Positions 22,601 to 35,290 of a stretch of DNA of 64,000 bases are shown here, piece by piece. The notes beneath the pieces are model-generated. The model was not told where the DNA came from and did not search any database. It worked only from the letters and a program-made list of their open reading frames with translations. A program made the position numbers and the translations under genes. This DNA comes from Lineolata rhizophorae (taxonomy: Eukaryota > Ascomycota > Dothideomycetes > Lineolatales > Lineolataceae), in contig MU001680.1 in assembly GCA_010093515.1 (NCBI GenBank), positions 909,971 to 973,970 of the forward strand, written 5' to 3'. Within the stretch, counting starts at the first letter, position 1, and each line of letters starts with the position of its first letter.

Positions 22601-25600
22601 CGCGAATCTGGACAAGCTGAGTAGCTTGATCAGCCTCAGGCTTTCGAACAACAAGCTCTACAAACTGCCGCGGTATTTCGGCTCCTACCGGGCCCTGAGG
22701 AGCTTGAATCTGTCGTCGAATTCCCTGCCCGAGTTCCCGGACTTCCTGTGCGATGTGCAGACGCTAGAGGACATCGATGTTAGCTTCAACTCGATCTCGA
22801 GCCTACCGAATATTGGCAAGCTGGTCAATTTGGAGCGGCTGTGGGCAACCAACAACAAGCTGTCCGGCTCGTTCCCGGACTCGATTAGTAGCTTGACTTC
22901 CTTGAGAGAAATCGACGTGCGGTTCAATGCCCTCAACAACATGGACATCATGTCCAGACTCCCGAACCTCGAGTGTCTGCGCATCGGTCACAACTCGATA
23001 TCAGCTTTCGAGGGCACGTTCCCCAAGATCCGCGTTCTCTTCCTAGACCACAACCCCGTGACGAGGTTCAACCTGACGTCTCCTGTAACCACCCTTCTCC
23101 AGCTCAACATCGCCTCCGCCAAGCTCTCCCAGCTTCCTCACGACCTGTACTTCAAAGTGGCCAACCTGACGCAGCTCATCTTGGACAAGAACCACTTCGT
23201 GTCGCTGTCGAACCAGATCGGGCGGCTCAGCCGGCTCGAGTACTTCAGCGTCGCGCGCAATGGGCTCAACAACCTGCCGTCCGAGGTGGGCCGTCTGCAG
23301 GAGCTGCGCTACCTCGACGTGCGCGAGAACAACCTCAACCAGCTGCCGCCCGAGATCTGGCACGCGAAGCGGCTCGAGACGCTCAACGTGTCGTCCAACG
23401 TGCTCGAGTCGTTCCCGAAGCCGGGAAATCCGCCCGCCGGCGAGATACCCATGGTCGAGGGCACGCCCGGGTCCACGCCGAGCGCGAACAGCATGGGCCC
23501 GACGTACGAGGAGCTCGGTCGCCTGGAGGACTTCCAGCTCGCGGCGCACCGGCGACCCAGCCAGGCGTCGTCGGGCTTGCTAAGCGTCGGCAGCTCGCCG
23601 GGAGGCGGGTCGCAACGGAAGGCGTCGATAACGTCGACGTTCGGGGCCAATGGGCGCAAGACGTCGGTGGCGTCCAAGGCGACGACCGAGGGCACGCTGA
23701 CGCCCGTCACGCGCAAGGACTCGAGCTTGTCGAGCCGGATGACGGCCACGTTCGCCGGCACGCTGCGGCACCTCTTCCTCGCCGACAACCGGCTCTCGGA
23801 CGACGTCTTCGACGAGCTCGCGCTCCTGCCCGAGCTGCGCATCGTCAACCTCTCGTACAACGTGCTCTACGACATCCCGCCGCGCACAATCCGCCGCTGG
23901 CAGCACCTGACGGAGCTGTACCTGTCCGGCAACGACCTGACATCGCTCCCGTCGGAGGACCTCGAGGAGGTCAGCTCGCTCCGCGTGCTGCACATCAACA
24001 GCAACAAGTTCCAGGTGCTGCCGGCCGAGCTGGGCAAGGTGTCGAAGCTCGCGATTCTCGACGTCGGGAACAACTCGCTGAAGTACAACGTGTCCAACTG
24101 GCCGTACGACTGGAACTGGAACTGGAACCGCAATCTCAAGTACCTCAACCTGTCGGGTAACAAGCGTTTGGAGATCAAACCGGCGGGCTCGTTCGGAGGC
24201 GGCAGCCGCAATGGGAAGGACCTCACCGACTTTACGTCGCTGACGAACCTGCGCGTCCTCGGCTTGATGGACGTCACGCTGATGGTGCCGTCGGTGCCGG
24301 ACCAGAGCGAAGATCGAAGAGTGCGGACGTCGGGCTCCTCCATCGGGAGCATGGCGTACGGCATGGCCGACGCGCTGGGGCGCAACGAGCATCTCTCGAC
24401 CATGGACCTCACGCTGCCCAAGTTCCGCGGCCGCGACGACGAGACCATCGTCGGCATGTTCGACGGCCAGACGCTGTCGAGCGGCGGCTCCAAGATCGCA
24501 AAGTACCTGCACGAGCACTTCAAGAACCGCTTCGCCGAGGAGCTGGACCGGCTGCGCGAGAACGAGTCGTACACGGACGCGTTGCGCCGCACCTATCTGG
24601 CGCTCAACAAGGACATCGCAACGTACGCGATGCTGACGCCGGAGATGAAGGAGTCGGCGCGGCCCTCGCACCGCGGGTCCGTCACGGCATCGGACTTCAC
24701 GGACGACGACCTCAAGTCGGGCAGCGTCGCGACCGTCATGTACCTCAAGGAGATGGACCTCTACGTGTCCAACGTAGGCGACGCGCAGGCGCTGCTGATC
24801 CAGTCCGAAGGCGGCCACCGCATCATCACGCGCAAACACGACCCGGCCGAGCCGACGGAGCGCGCACGCATCCGCGAGGCCGGCGGCTTCGTGTCGCGCC
24901 AGGGCCGGCTCAACGACTACCTCGAGGTGTCGCGGGCCTTCGGCTACGCGCACATGACGCCGGCGGTCATCGCGGCGCCGCACGTCTCACAGATCCGGCT
25001 GCAGGAGACGGACGAGATGATCCTGCTAGCGTCGCGCGAGCTGTGGGACTACCTGACGCCCGACTTCGCCGTCGACGTGGCGCGCTCGGAACGCGGCGAC
25101 CTGATGCGCGCGGCGCAGAAACTGCGCGACTTGGCCATCGCGTTCGGGTCGACCGGCAAGATCATGGTAATGTTGGTGGGCGTGAGCGATTTGCGGACGA
25201 AGAAGGGGGCGCGTTTCAGGACGCACAGCATGTCGATGGGGCCGTCGGGGTCACCGGACGAGTACTTTGCCTCGCGGAGGGGGAAGCGCACGCGCGACGC
25301 GGTAGCCAACTCGAAGCTGGCAAGGCTGGACCAGGAGGTCGAGGCGCCGACGGGCGAGGTGTCGCTCGTTTTCACCGACATCAAGAACTCGACGCTGCTG
25401 TGGGAGACGTACCCGATCGCGATGCAGTCGGCGATACGGATGCACAACGAGCTGATGCGGCGGCACCTGCGCATCATCGGCGGGTACGAGGTCAAGACGG
25501 AAGGCGACGCCTTCATGGTGGCCTTTCCGACGGTCACGTCGGCGCTGCTCTGGTGCTTCACCATCCAGAGCCAGCTGCTCGAGGTGCAATGGCCGCAGGA

Positions 25601-26507
25601 GATACTCAGCAGCGTGCACGGGCAAGTGGTGCTCGACGCCGACGACAACGTCATCTTCCGCGGGCTGTCGGTCCGCATGGGCATCCACTGGGGCACGCCC
25701 GTGTGCGAGGTGGACCCCGTCACCAAGCGCATGGACTACTTCGGCCCCATGGTCAACCGCGCGGCGCGTATCGAGAGCGTCGCCGACGGCGGCCAGATCA
25801 CGGTCAGCTCCGACTTCATCGCCGAGGTGCAGCGCCTGCTCGAGACTCACATGGAGACGGACACGCGCAACGGGTCCGTGGGCTCCGAGGACACTTTCAC
25901 CGACGACGTCATGTCGGCGGCGATACGGCGCGAGCTGCGGTCGCTGTCGAGCCAGGGCTTCGAGGTCAAGGATCTCGGCGAGCGCCGCCTCAAGGGCCTC
26001 GAGAACCCCGAGTACATCTACCTCATGTACCCGCACTCGCTAGCAGGGCGACTAGCGGTGCAGCAGCAGCGGGCGGCCGAGGCGGAGAAGGACGGGTCCG
26101 CGGGCGCGGGCGGGTCTGGGGTTGACAGCCGCGGCACCAAGATGCCCGACAGCCAGCTCACAATCGACACGCAGAGCGTGTGGGACCTGTGGAACGTGAG
26201 CCTGCGGCTGGAGATGCTGTGCAGCGCGCTCGAGTGCGCGGGGTCGACGGGGCTGAAGCCGCCCGAGACGGCCCTGCTGGAGCGCATGAAGGAGCGCGGC
26301 GGCGAGATCTCGGACCGCTTCCTGCTCAACTTCGTCGAGCACCAGGTGTCGCGCATCGAGAGCTGCATCACGGCGCTGCAGCTGCGCAATCTCGTGAGGC
26401 CCTTCAAGGAGGGCATGCTGCAGCAAGCCTGCGCCATGCAGGACATCTTTGGGGAGCTGGAGGTGAAGCTGGCCGAGTTGGAGGAGCTGAGGAAGGTGGT
26501 GGGTTGA
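19663..26507 (+). CDS. cr-1: adenylate cyclase (RA, LRR, PP2C-like and class III cyclase domains)
   Basis: Three exons, 19663-19844, 20271-20928 and 21057-26507, 2096 aa; intron 1 is unusually long for this window (426 nt), and both introns have CTAAC branch points. It makes cAMP from ATP and is the fungal Ras/G-alpha-regulated enzyme at the plasma membrane. Domains: Ser/Pro-rich disordered N-terminus (1-~580); Ras-association domain at about 586-690 (CVRIFRVDSTFAVL...); leucine-rich repeats at about 705-1070 and 1180-1360, split by a Ser/Gly-rich insert; PP2C-like domain at about 1375-1660; class III catalytic domain at about 1714-1862 (VFTDIKNSTLLWE with metal Asp, KTEGDAF, GPMVNRAARIESVADGGQI); and a C-terminal tail thought to serve CAP/Srv2-type partners. 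Symbol cr-1 follows Neurospora; MAC1/CYR1 are equivalents. Confidence 0.96.
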
Positions 26508-29506
26508 TTGCTGTGTGTGGGTTTGAGTGTGCTGGGCGAACGTTTCCCGACTAACCTTTCGAATTCCCTACGCCCCACTTCTTTTCGTCACCGAACCCGG
26601 TCTTTATCGCGTATCAATTGTTCATAATCTGTATTATCTACCCCTTGCCCCGGAGGCATTGTTTACTTCACCTATTGTCACATTTCTCGTCGGAAGTACA
26701 GACTTTAACATTATGATTTTCTTCTGGCCAGACTTATCGACGTATCGGCGTTTTTTCATTTCTTGTTGGCACGGAAGGAAGCGTGGGTCACTTGCTCGTA
26801 CGCAGGATGGATGGAGTGGTTTGTTTGGCTTTCTCTCTCTCTCTCGGATTACCCCGGATAAAGTTCCGAATCTTTCTTGCTCTTTTTGCAACAATTTTCC
26901 CGGACCTTTTCATTCCTTTCTTTTGATCGCGTATACTTTTCTCGGGCTAAACTGACCGCCCCGGCCGAGACCACGATGGGATGCGTCATACTTTCTTTTC
27001 TCATGCTGTTACGACGACAAAGCAAACTGGCGTCCGCTCTCATTGATGCTTCTTGTTAGGTTTCCAACTTCAGCGCTGCGGGACAGGGCGCGCGGATATG
27101 TTCCTCGGCCACGGGACCTTGTTTCTTGTTATGGCACGGCACGGGGCTTGGTTGTTTTTGTTGCTCTGGTTGCTTTTTGGATGCTTTTGTTGTTTCAGTT
27201 GTCTGGTTGGGTCTAGTTGGATTCGACCGGGATGGTCTGGGCTGAGAGGGGCTAGTTCAAGGCGCTGTTCATTTCCTTTGGTTTCCAGGTGCTGCGAGTT
27301 TAGCGATTGCGGGCGAGAGAGGCTTGCCAGCGCCTTTTTCGAGCGCATCGGGGCGGGCGGGTTGCGTTTCTCTTGGTCGTTGCGGTGCGGGTGCTTCGCA
27401 GATGCCGTCAGGTTGGGCGGCTGGGCGGCGGCTCGGGGTCTCGGTTGAACGAATGGATGGTTTAGGTTGCATGGTTGCATACGGGCGGAGACGGGCGGAC
27501 AGGGCTGGCGGGTTGGCGGGAGTCACTTCTGGATGCACTCGGCGGAAACAACCGAGGATTAGAACGGCGGGGATTTGTTGGTGTCGGCTTCGTGTCGCCT
27601 GGCGGGCTTTCTGCTGGGTTTTCTGTCCGGTGAATAGTAGGGCTGGCTGTCTGATAGGTGTTAGCCGCCGATCGGCTTTGTTTTTGTTGCGACGGGGGCT
27701 CGCATGTATAGGGCATCTTATTTTGAGTTCTCAGATGTTTTTCGTGCGCTTGGATTCGTGCTCTGGCATGTTGAGTGTAAAGACTGGGTGAATCACGTTC
27801 AACTTTCTGTGGCCCGATTTGGATTGGCCTCCGCACCCTTGCTGCTCTTCCCCACGGGGTGCGGACGGCCAGTCCTGTCCAGCCGTTCTCCGAGCGTGTG
27901 CACCGGGATTCGTGTCCCACGGCGGCGGATGCGCTGTGGATCATGGATTCCTCGCAGGGCTCGCTGTCGTTTGGTTTGCCTGGGTGGGATGCGGCTCTTT
28001 CCAGGAACGCGGCCTTTCGTTGGTCTACCTAGACGCCTATGGGCTTGTGGAAGGCATTAGGTTGTATAGTAAAATAGGTTGGGCTCCCTCCTTATCTATT
28101 AACGGATGATTTTTGACTGCGAAAATTTAGCCGCGATTAGTGAGGCCGACAGATTCACGCGGACAACGTTCTCACTGATTCGCTGGCTCTGAGGGGGGGA
28201 GGTTGGTATCGCGTCCTCGTTGCTGTGGCGGATAAGGGTGCGGTAAACGGTTTGCCTAACTGTCAGCGGGTGTCGAACGCAAGGCGGGTATGTTTCTCAC
28301 GAGGAGGGTAAGACTTGTACCCAGAGCTTTTTTAAGCGATCATTTGTTTTTGAAGGGAGTGGTCATTTCAGTTCTTCTGGTCCAAGGAGTCAAGAGAGAC
28401 TTCCGCGAATGCTAGAAGTACCTAGGTCTTCTCGAATATCCCAAATCCGCACCAAGAGTGCCACAAATACACTCACCTTTCTATTGGCCGTGTTTGAGCC
28501 CCGCTGCATCACTCCATCTAGCTAAAAGCCCGATGTCACGCATGTTAGACGCCCTGCCATGTGCGAGTTCAGTGGGGTGAGTTGGTTCCAGAGCTGCGGT
28601 CTTCCACCCCCGGGCCGACCAGCGGCAGATCTTCAATGCCGCTCTAGGCTTAGCTCGGGAACGGCGTGGGATTTGGGAGCGTCCGAGGCGTCCAATTGGT
28701 ATGCTTTGTTTGCGGGCCCGATAAGCTAAGCTTGTGGCGTTCCTTTGGAAAGCAAGTGGCGTTTACGCTTAAGCGGTAACCGTACGCGTGGCCCTTTTGC
28801 AAAGTGAAAGCTCTCGACTCACAAAACAACGTCAGTGAACCTCGATGCCCACGGCCAGCAACTGGAATGGTCTGAGTGTCGACAGAGTGAAATCCGGAGG
28901 CTCGCGAGGTACCAGAGCCAGGCCCGGTGTTCGATTGGGTGATTCGCACGTGACGGCGGAGCTCTGACCCAGTCGAGGCCGTCGGGCCTAGAACCCAACG
29001 GAGATCCCGGCCGAAAGCAGGCAGGATTTGCGGAGAACAGAGCACAAATGCAACGTCAGCGCGTCCCCGGGCAAAGTTGTAAGCGCTAGCGGTTTGGCCG
29101 AACGGCCAGGATCATGACGTAGAACGCCGAGCAGGGCAGGGTCTCCCATTCGACGGGTTCGCACGATATGGGTTCCGCGGTGGTTCCCGCGTGCGTTGGT
29201 CGCGAGACGGTGGGTTTGCTCGGTGATACCGTCAACCAGGGTCGTGATAGGAACGGCGGCAGGCTCGCAACTCAGCGTTGCGCACTCGCCGCTATCCCTC
29301 TGGGGGCAGGTCCAAAGCTCGAGCTGCGACGCAGCTCCAGTTTTAAGTTGCCCTTCACGAGGTTAAAATTTTTTTTAATTGTTCGAAGTCTTCTTCTCGA
29401 CTTCTTCCTCTTTTCCTCTCTTCGCGGCGACTAAACATTCAATGCTAGCGTCACTCGCCGACAACATCAACAACACCGTCGACACTTCGCCAATTCGCAG
29501 ACGCTG
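26508..29506. other. intergenic region, adenylate cyclase to permease
   Basis: Three kilobases without a recognisable gene. The first part, T-rich to about 27.0 kb, probably includes the cyclase 3' UTR; a (TC)n run lies at about 26831-26846. From 27.0 to 28.1 kb the plus strand is G/T-rich. The last few hundred bases are the permease promoter and leader, with a pyrimidine-rich stretch at about 29388-29426. Confidence 0.5.
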
Positions 29507-31460
29507 ATGGCTCCGAGCATCACCGAGGCCCAGGGCGGCCTGGACGAGCGCGTCCGCCGCGGCTCCAAGAAGTTCAGCCTCAGCGGTCGCGGCGGCGACA
29601 AGATGGGCGAGCTCGAGTCCCCGGACGAGACCTCAGCCGACAACTTGCTGGAGGCCATGGGATACCAGCCCGAGCTGAACCGGAACCGCTCGACGCTGCA
29701 AGTTGCCTTCATGTCGTTCGTGCTGGCGTCGATCCCGTACGGTCTCGCGACCACCTTCTACTACCCGCTGGCGGGCGGCGGGCCCACCAACATCATCTGG
29801 GGCTGGTTCGCCGTGTCGTGTATCATCTTCTGCGTCGCCATCTCCCTCGGCGAGATCACCTCGGTGTACCCGACGGCCGGCGGCGTGTACTACCAAACCT
29901 TCATGCTGTCGCCGCCGCGGTTCCGCCGCATCGCGTCGTGGATCTGCGGCTGGGCCTACGTGGTCGGCAACATCACCATCACGTTGGCCGTCCAGTTCGG
30001 CACCACGCTCTTCTTCGTCGCCTGCATCAATGTCTTTGAGTCGGAACCGGGCGTGGGCATTTGGGAGGCTGAGACGTACCAGGTCTTCCTCACTTTCCTG
30101 GGCATAACGCTGCTCTGCAACGCCATCTCTGCTCTGGGTAATAGATGGCTACCCATTTTGGATGTGCGTACTAAGAAGAAAAAACCAGTGCTCAATTTCC
30201 CATTCCTTCTCAGAGATGTTGTGGTTGACCAAATTGTGCCTCCATACGTGGCCCGTGTGCTGTAGACATTTGCCATCTTCTGGACCTTCTCTGGTCTGAT
30301 AGCCATCATCGTGTGCGTTCTCGCCATTGCGAAAAACGGCCGCCACAGCGGCGACTATGTCTTCACCCACTTCGAAGCCAATTCGGGCTGGGTGCCAGGC
30401 TGGTCCTTCTGCGTCGGTCTCCTGCATGCTGCCTACGCGACCTCATCCACCGGCATGATCATCTCGTGAGTTTCCCAGGAGTGCAAGCCTCTGACAACTT
30501 CCACAGCGCCCATCCTGCGTCCCTCGAACTACAGTCCCTATCAACTCGCATTCCTGACCTAACGACTTCCCTTCCCCAATGCAGCATGTGCGAAGAAGTG
30601 CGTCAACCCAGCACGCAAGTGCCCAAAGCGATGGTCGGCACCATCGTGCTCAACACGCTCGCGGGCCTCCTCTTCCTCATCCCGCTCGTCTTTGTCCTGC
30701 CCGACATCCAAGAGCTGATCGCGCTGCCCTCGGGCCAGCCCGTCCCGACCATCATCAAGTCCGCCGTCGGCAGCTCCGGCGGCGCCTTCGGCCTCCTGAT
30801 CCCGCTGCTCGGCCTGGCCATCATCTGCGGCGTCGCCTGCACCACGGCCGCCAGCCGCTGCACCTGGGCCTTCGCGCGCGACGGCGCCATCCCGGGCTCC
30901 AAGTGGTGGAAGCAGGTCAACCAGACGCTCGACGTGCCGCTCAACGCCATGATGCTGTCCATGACGGTGCAGATCCTGCTCGGCGTCATCTACTTCGGCT
31001 CCGCGGCCGCCTTCAACGCCTTCTCGGGCGTCGGCGTCATCTGCTTGACCGTCAGCTACGCGTCGCCCATTGCAGTCTCGTTGCTGGGCGGCAGGAAGCA
31101 CATAAAGACGGGCAATTTCGATATGGGTATCTTCGGCGCGTTTGCGAATGTCGTGGCTATCGGTGAGTTTTATCGTCCCCTTTTGAGTGATCGGAATTGG
31201 CGTATTGTCGCTGCTGCTTTCTTTGCTGACGGTTTCCACTAGCCTGGACGCTCCTGGCTGTCCCTCTGTTTTCTATGCCGTCGTACATCCCCGTCGAGGC
31301 CTCCACCATGAACTACGCCTCCGTCGTCTTCGTTGGCTTCGTCGTTATCTCTACGGCCTGGTACATCATCTGGGGCCACAAGCACTACCAAGGCCCCCCT
31401 GCCCAGGAAGAGGACATAATAGAGCACCGCATGTCGGTGTCTTCGGGTCACCACCATTAA
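29507..31460 (+). CDS. APC-superfamily permease, ACT (amino acid/choline/GABA) family
   Basis: Four exons: 29507-30163, 30266-30465, 30585-31162 and 31243-31460; 550 aa. A hydrophilic N-terminus of about 65 residues precedes roughly twelve membrane segments. Family marks are SIPYGLATTFYYPLAGGGP in the first transmembrane pair, SLGEITSVYPTAGGVYY, and the loop EEVRQPSTQVPKAM, typical of fungal GABA permeases and choline transporters (Uga4/Hnm1 type). It would import a small amine or amino acid with protons at the plasma membrane; the substrate cannot be told from sequence. The C-terminus ends in a His-rich GHHH. Splice junctions restore the conserved membrane segments (TGMIIS joined to MCEEV). 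A Zn2Cys6 regulator lies convergently downstream. Confidence 0.88.
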
Positions 31461-32896
31461 GCTGATTTTTTTCTTTGGATAAGGCGCTGTTTCCATAGCG
31501 GGTCTTTTAATGTGGATACATATCCTGAGTCGTGCTTTTCGTGAGAGCGTACTATATCCTTTTCAGTGTTGTACATTGTTCTGTTAACAACCGTCGATTT
31601 TACGGAGTATGTTGTATGAGTGATAGAAATGGTTCAGACAGCCCTAACTATCTATCCATGTTATTCGGTAGCAAGTTGCATGACAGGCTGAATGATAACA
31701 AAGCCATACGGGGCGTCGTTTGATTATTAGGCTTGGCATTTGCCCGTTTGGGGAGGGTGCTCGGTTGCGTTTAAATTTAAGCTTGATATGACTGTTGCGC
31801 TTATTGCAGTAGTGAGGCAGATATGCCAGCCCGTCTACGGTTATACCGCCTACCGGTCAGTGGCTTGTAGTATTGCATTATTAGGTCATGCATTAGGGAG
31901 CGTAAGCTAGTTTGCAAAGGCGAGTCGGCCTTAAGTGGGGCCACTTGTCACGTCCATTGCCCCATTGCTAGTAAAGTATAAGCTAGAACGTGTGGTTAGC
32001 TTGTGTTCCACTATCTCTACTTCATTCAACGCTATAACATCTAACTGATATGTATATTAGTGGGTTTGAACATTAGCAGACATGGAATTTAGGATCTCAA
32101 ATTTGCCATGTGTTACTATACGTGGCAGATAGGTTTGCAAATACTCTATGCATACAAGAACCAATATATAGTAGAAAGCTCATTAGAATCGATTAGGTTT
32201 AAGTTCTCTATCCAACGCGATTGCAGAACTTTGAAGTACATTTGTACCTTTGAGCCGCTATTGATTTACGCATGCATGAAGTGTCACTAGGGAATAAGGA
32301 AAATGTATAGAAGATACAGATAAACAAGATAGTGCTAACGTCAAAGAATGTTTACCGATTGTTAAAAGGAACGAACTATTAATATAGCGGAATGACGCCT
32401 TTTTAGTATTTAATATATTGATCGATTGGTTGGAGTACAGCATATTTTAAGATACATTTTAAGATACAAATGAAATCGCAACAAGTGTATTGTATCACAT
32501 GGAGCACCTACCATAACATAAGCGGAAATGCGTATAATGTACCCAATGAGGAAAAGGAGGGTCGGTTTTGTGGCTGAGGATGCGCTGTTTCAAGCAGAAC
32601 TAACCGCATTTTCAAACGCGGTCTCAGGGCATCTAAGGTCTAAACAAAATGTTCGATTCTAATAGAACAAGAAGAGAAGGTAATCTACATAAAACGCCGG
32701 CACCAGTTCGTCACACCAAGTCCTCTCAAAAAGCGGAGCCGAGAGTGTTGGGCGCGTCCGTACGTAGTTGTATAGACATGTACCATTCCAGTGTACCATT
32801 CCAATGTACCCGTTCCAAGACGCCAAATTTTGAATCGCAAACAACGAATGTCCATCCTACAGCCAACGTTTTTGAAAGCTCAACCGAAATACATAG
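31461..32896. other. AT-rich convergent intergenic region
   Basis: 1.4 kb between the stops of the permease and the transcription factor genes. Markedly AT-rich with stops in all frames; no gene or intact repeat identified. Could include RIP-mutated relic sequence, not demonstrable here. Confidence 0.45.
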
Positions 32897-35290
32897 CTAG
32901 GGATATGACGGGCCACAGGTGAGCACGTTCCGTCGCGCCATGGTCATAACCTGGGCCTGCCGGAGCCCGAAGGTCCGCCCTATGTTGAATAGGCGGCCCC
33001 AGAGCCACTCGCGCTGCTTGTCCGAAATGCAGTCCGTGTTGGCGGAGACGTAGAGGGGCCAGACGAGGAAATAGCCACCGAGTGCCTTGGTAGCTATAGG
33101 TTCAGGGGCATCGTTAGAGATAATGTTAGACAGCGGAGACGGACGACCGAAGTCGTCAGACCGGCAGGCGTGGTTAGCTTGAGGGGGCATACCGGACTCC
33201 TCCTGCCCCGTGGCCATGGCGCGCATGCGCAAGCCGACGTGCATGTGGTACGGCACCGACGCGCAGATCTCGTCCACCATCTGCTGGATCAGGAAGGCGC
33301 CGAAGTCGTTGTAGGCGGTGAAGAGCTCGTCCGACGGCCGCGCTTGCAGCACCCACGCCGCGCAGCTGCGGATCACCATCTGGCAGAAGATGCGCGTCAC
33401 GCGATAGTCGTTGACGATGTTGGTCAGGAAGATGTCTTCGTAGATGTGCACAGGGCCAGGCCACTGGTCCGCCGTCGCCAAGTTCGCCGGCATCTCCGTA
33501 TTCACCGACTGCACCTTGTAGTGCCAGTTGGGCGGTAGCGTCGCCCACCAGTTCTCGAGATCGGCGTCGACGTTGCGGGCTTCTTCTAGGAGTCCGAGCA
33601 CCTGTGGCTCGAGCTCCTCGCTGTATGGCTGCGACAGTATCTGTTTAGCGCGCCACCGGACGCTTGGAAGGCTTATCGAGAGGATCGTGAGGCGGTTCGC
33701 GGTATTGCCCTCGGTAGGGTCGTCGGTTCTCCAACCCATGGGACCAGGGAACTCGTCCACTGGTCTGCCTTGTTGGATACACCGTGTGAGCTACGCTACC
33801 GTAAGCATACCTATCATCTTTATAAGAGCTCTCGAATATAGACATACCATCATCACTCTCACGGCGCGAAATACACTAAGCGACTGCTGATTGTCGAACT
33901 GTTCGACGCCTCGGAGCTTTGTTAATGCAACTGCGCCGTCAACATGATGAGCCCACGATGCCGTGGAATGTTCATCGCTGTTATCCATGCTCGTCTGCGT
34001 GATAGTCTGTTTCTCATGAAAGATTGGTCCGTTAGAATATCGGTCTAAAGAAAAACGAAACCGGATGTTTCTCTGTTCGCAAGCTCAAGTGCTTCCGATT
34101 TGCACTGATGAAGCGTAGTCTTAGTACAGAGTGCACGAACCTCGTATAACGAGAACAAAAGAACAGACATGATGGTTTCATCCATCTTTGACTGCACTGG
34201 GTCTTGGATGGCAGCGCCAACCTCCTGTAGCGCCTGGCCGTACTTCGTCCTTGCCTCCTTCATCAATATGTTCCTTCCCGGATAATTGCTGAGAGTCGCG
34301 AGGGCCAAAGCATGCGTGGCCGAGTGAAGTGGAGAGTTGGCGCCAGCTTGATTGTAAATTGGGACTAGAAGATCAAGGAATCCACGGCAACTCTCGGGCT
34401 CCTGCGGCAAAAGAACGAAGTTCTTGAAGAAGAACGCCGTCGCCTGGACTTCTGGCGATGGCGATACATTTGTAGGGACGGAGAGCTTGAGAAACCAATT
34501 GAATGCTTGCGCTAGAATGTCCTCTGATGGTTCGACTGAACTTTGGCCAAGCGTTCGGACGAGGTCTCGTTTTGAATAGAACGGACTGTCGGGCGGTACA
34601 AGAATGCCGGTGCCTTCAGAGCTCTCGGGGGATGGCGGAACACTGTTTTAAGTCAGCTTGGGGCTCGGCGTCGGCAAGGCTTCTTAGAAATCGTTGAGAC
34701 GGTATGAGGAAAGGTGAATTCCCGGGATTGGCAGCGGTTGCGAGCGGAGCACGTCTCCAGCCAGCCTTGAATCCAAGTCATCAACGCATGTTGCATGCAG
34801 CTACACCATAGCAAATTGGGATTTTACCTCGAATTCTCGCTGTCCGATCCATGCTGTCCACTAGGGCACCTCGTGCGTCCTGCGATCCGACACGCGATGC
34901 AAGGGGATGGAGACTTGGCTCGTTCGCGCCCGCCACGAAGAATAGGAGACTTGCTGACAGACCTTGACGATGAAGATCCTGGGGAGGAACTGGTCTTCGC
35001 CGCCGACGCCTTTCGCGCTCTTCTGGCCACGGCCGCATTCTCGTCGCGGAAGATCAGATCAAATTCATCTGGATATCCGGGACAGGTGCGGCCTGTGCGG
35101 TTGCATTGGGTGCAACTGGGTCGGATTTCGTCGCACTGCAGGCAACGGTCAGCGAATCTCGCAAGGTGAGGCGAATCGGGAATTCCACGCTCCTCTCCCT
35201 TCTCGCAGCCATTGCCGTTTTTAAACCCACCTTTATCCTTCTGGACTTGCACGTCTGGCAGCCGCGGCTCGGCTTCCCGCAATAGACCAT
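32897..35290 (-). CDS. Zn(II)2Cys6 transcription factor with fungal-specific regulatory domain
   Basis: Minus-strand exons: 35290-35231, 35135-34828, 34642-34141, 34006-33848 and 33790-32897, the last probably split by a 99-nt intron (33192-33094). That gives 607 aa, or 640 aa if the segment is retained. The binuclear zinc cluster is complete only after splicing: CQTCKSRRIK in exon 1, then CDEIRPSCTQCNRTGRTC in exon 2. A Ser-rich linker is followed by a helical regulatory domain of the Fungal_trans_2 type, with WAHHVDGAVALTKLRG, CIQQGRPVDEFPGPMGW and GGYFLVWPLYVS as recognisable family landmarks. It is a nuclear DNA-binding regulator, target unknown. Intron 3 has a weak donor (gttcgt). The neighbouring permease is convergent, so it need not be the target. 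Confidence 0.82.

Noticed and set aside
22973-24160. Plus-strand open frame out of phase with adenylate cyclase (395 codons)
   Set aside because: Arg/Gln/Pro-rich frame-shifted reading of the LRR region; no domain, and the true frame is unambiguous.
23580-24983. Long open frame (about 467 codons) on the minus strand within adenylate cyclase
   Set aside because: It mirrors the codon bias of the GC-rich plus-strand gene, has no ATG-proximal motif, and its composition (Arg/Val/Leu/His-rich) is typical of antisense shadows.
29507-35290. Permease plus Zn2Cys6 regulator as a co-regulated catabolic or metabolite cluster
   Set aside because: The genes are convergent, 1.4 kb apart across AT-rich DNA, with no enzyme gene between or beside them; adjacency alone is weak evidence.
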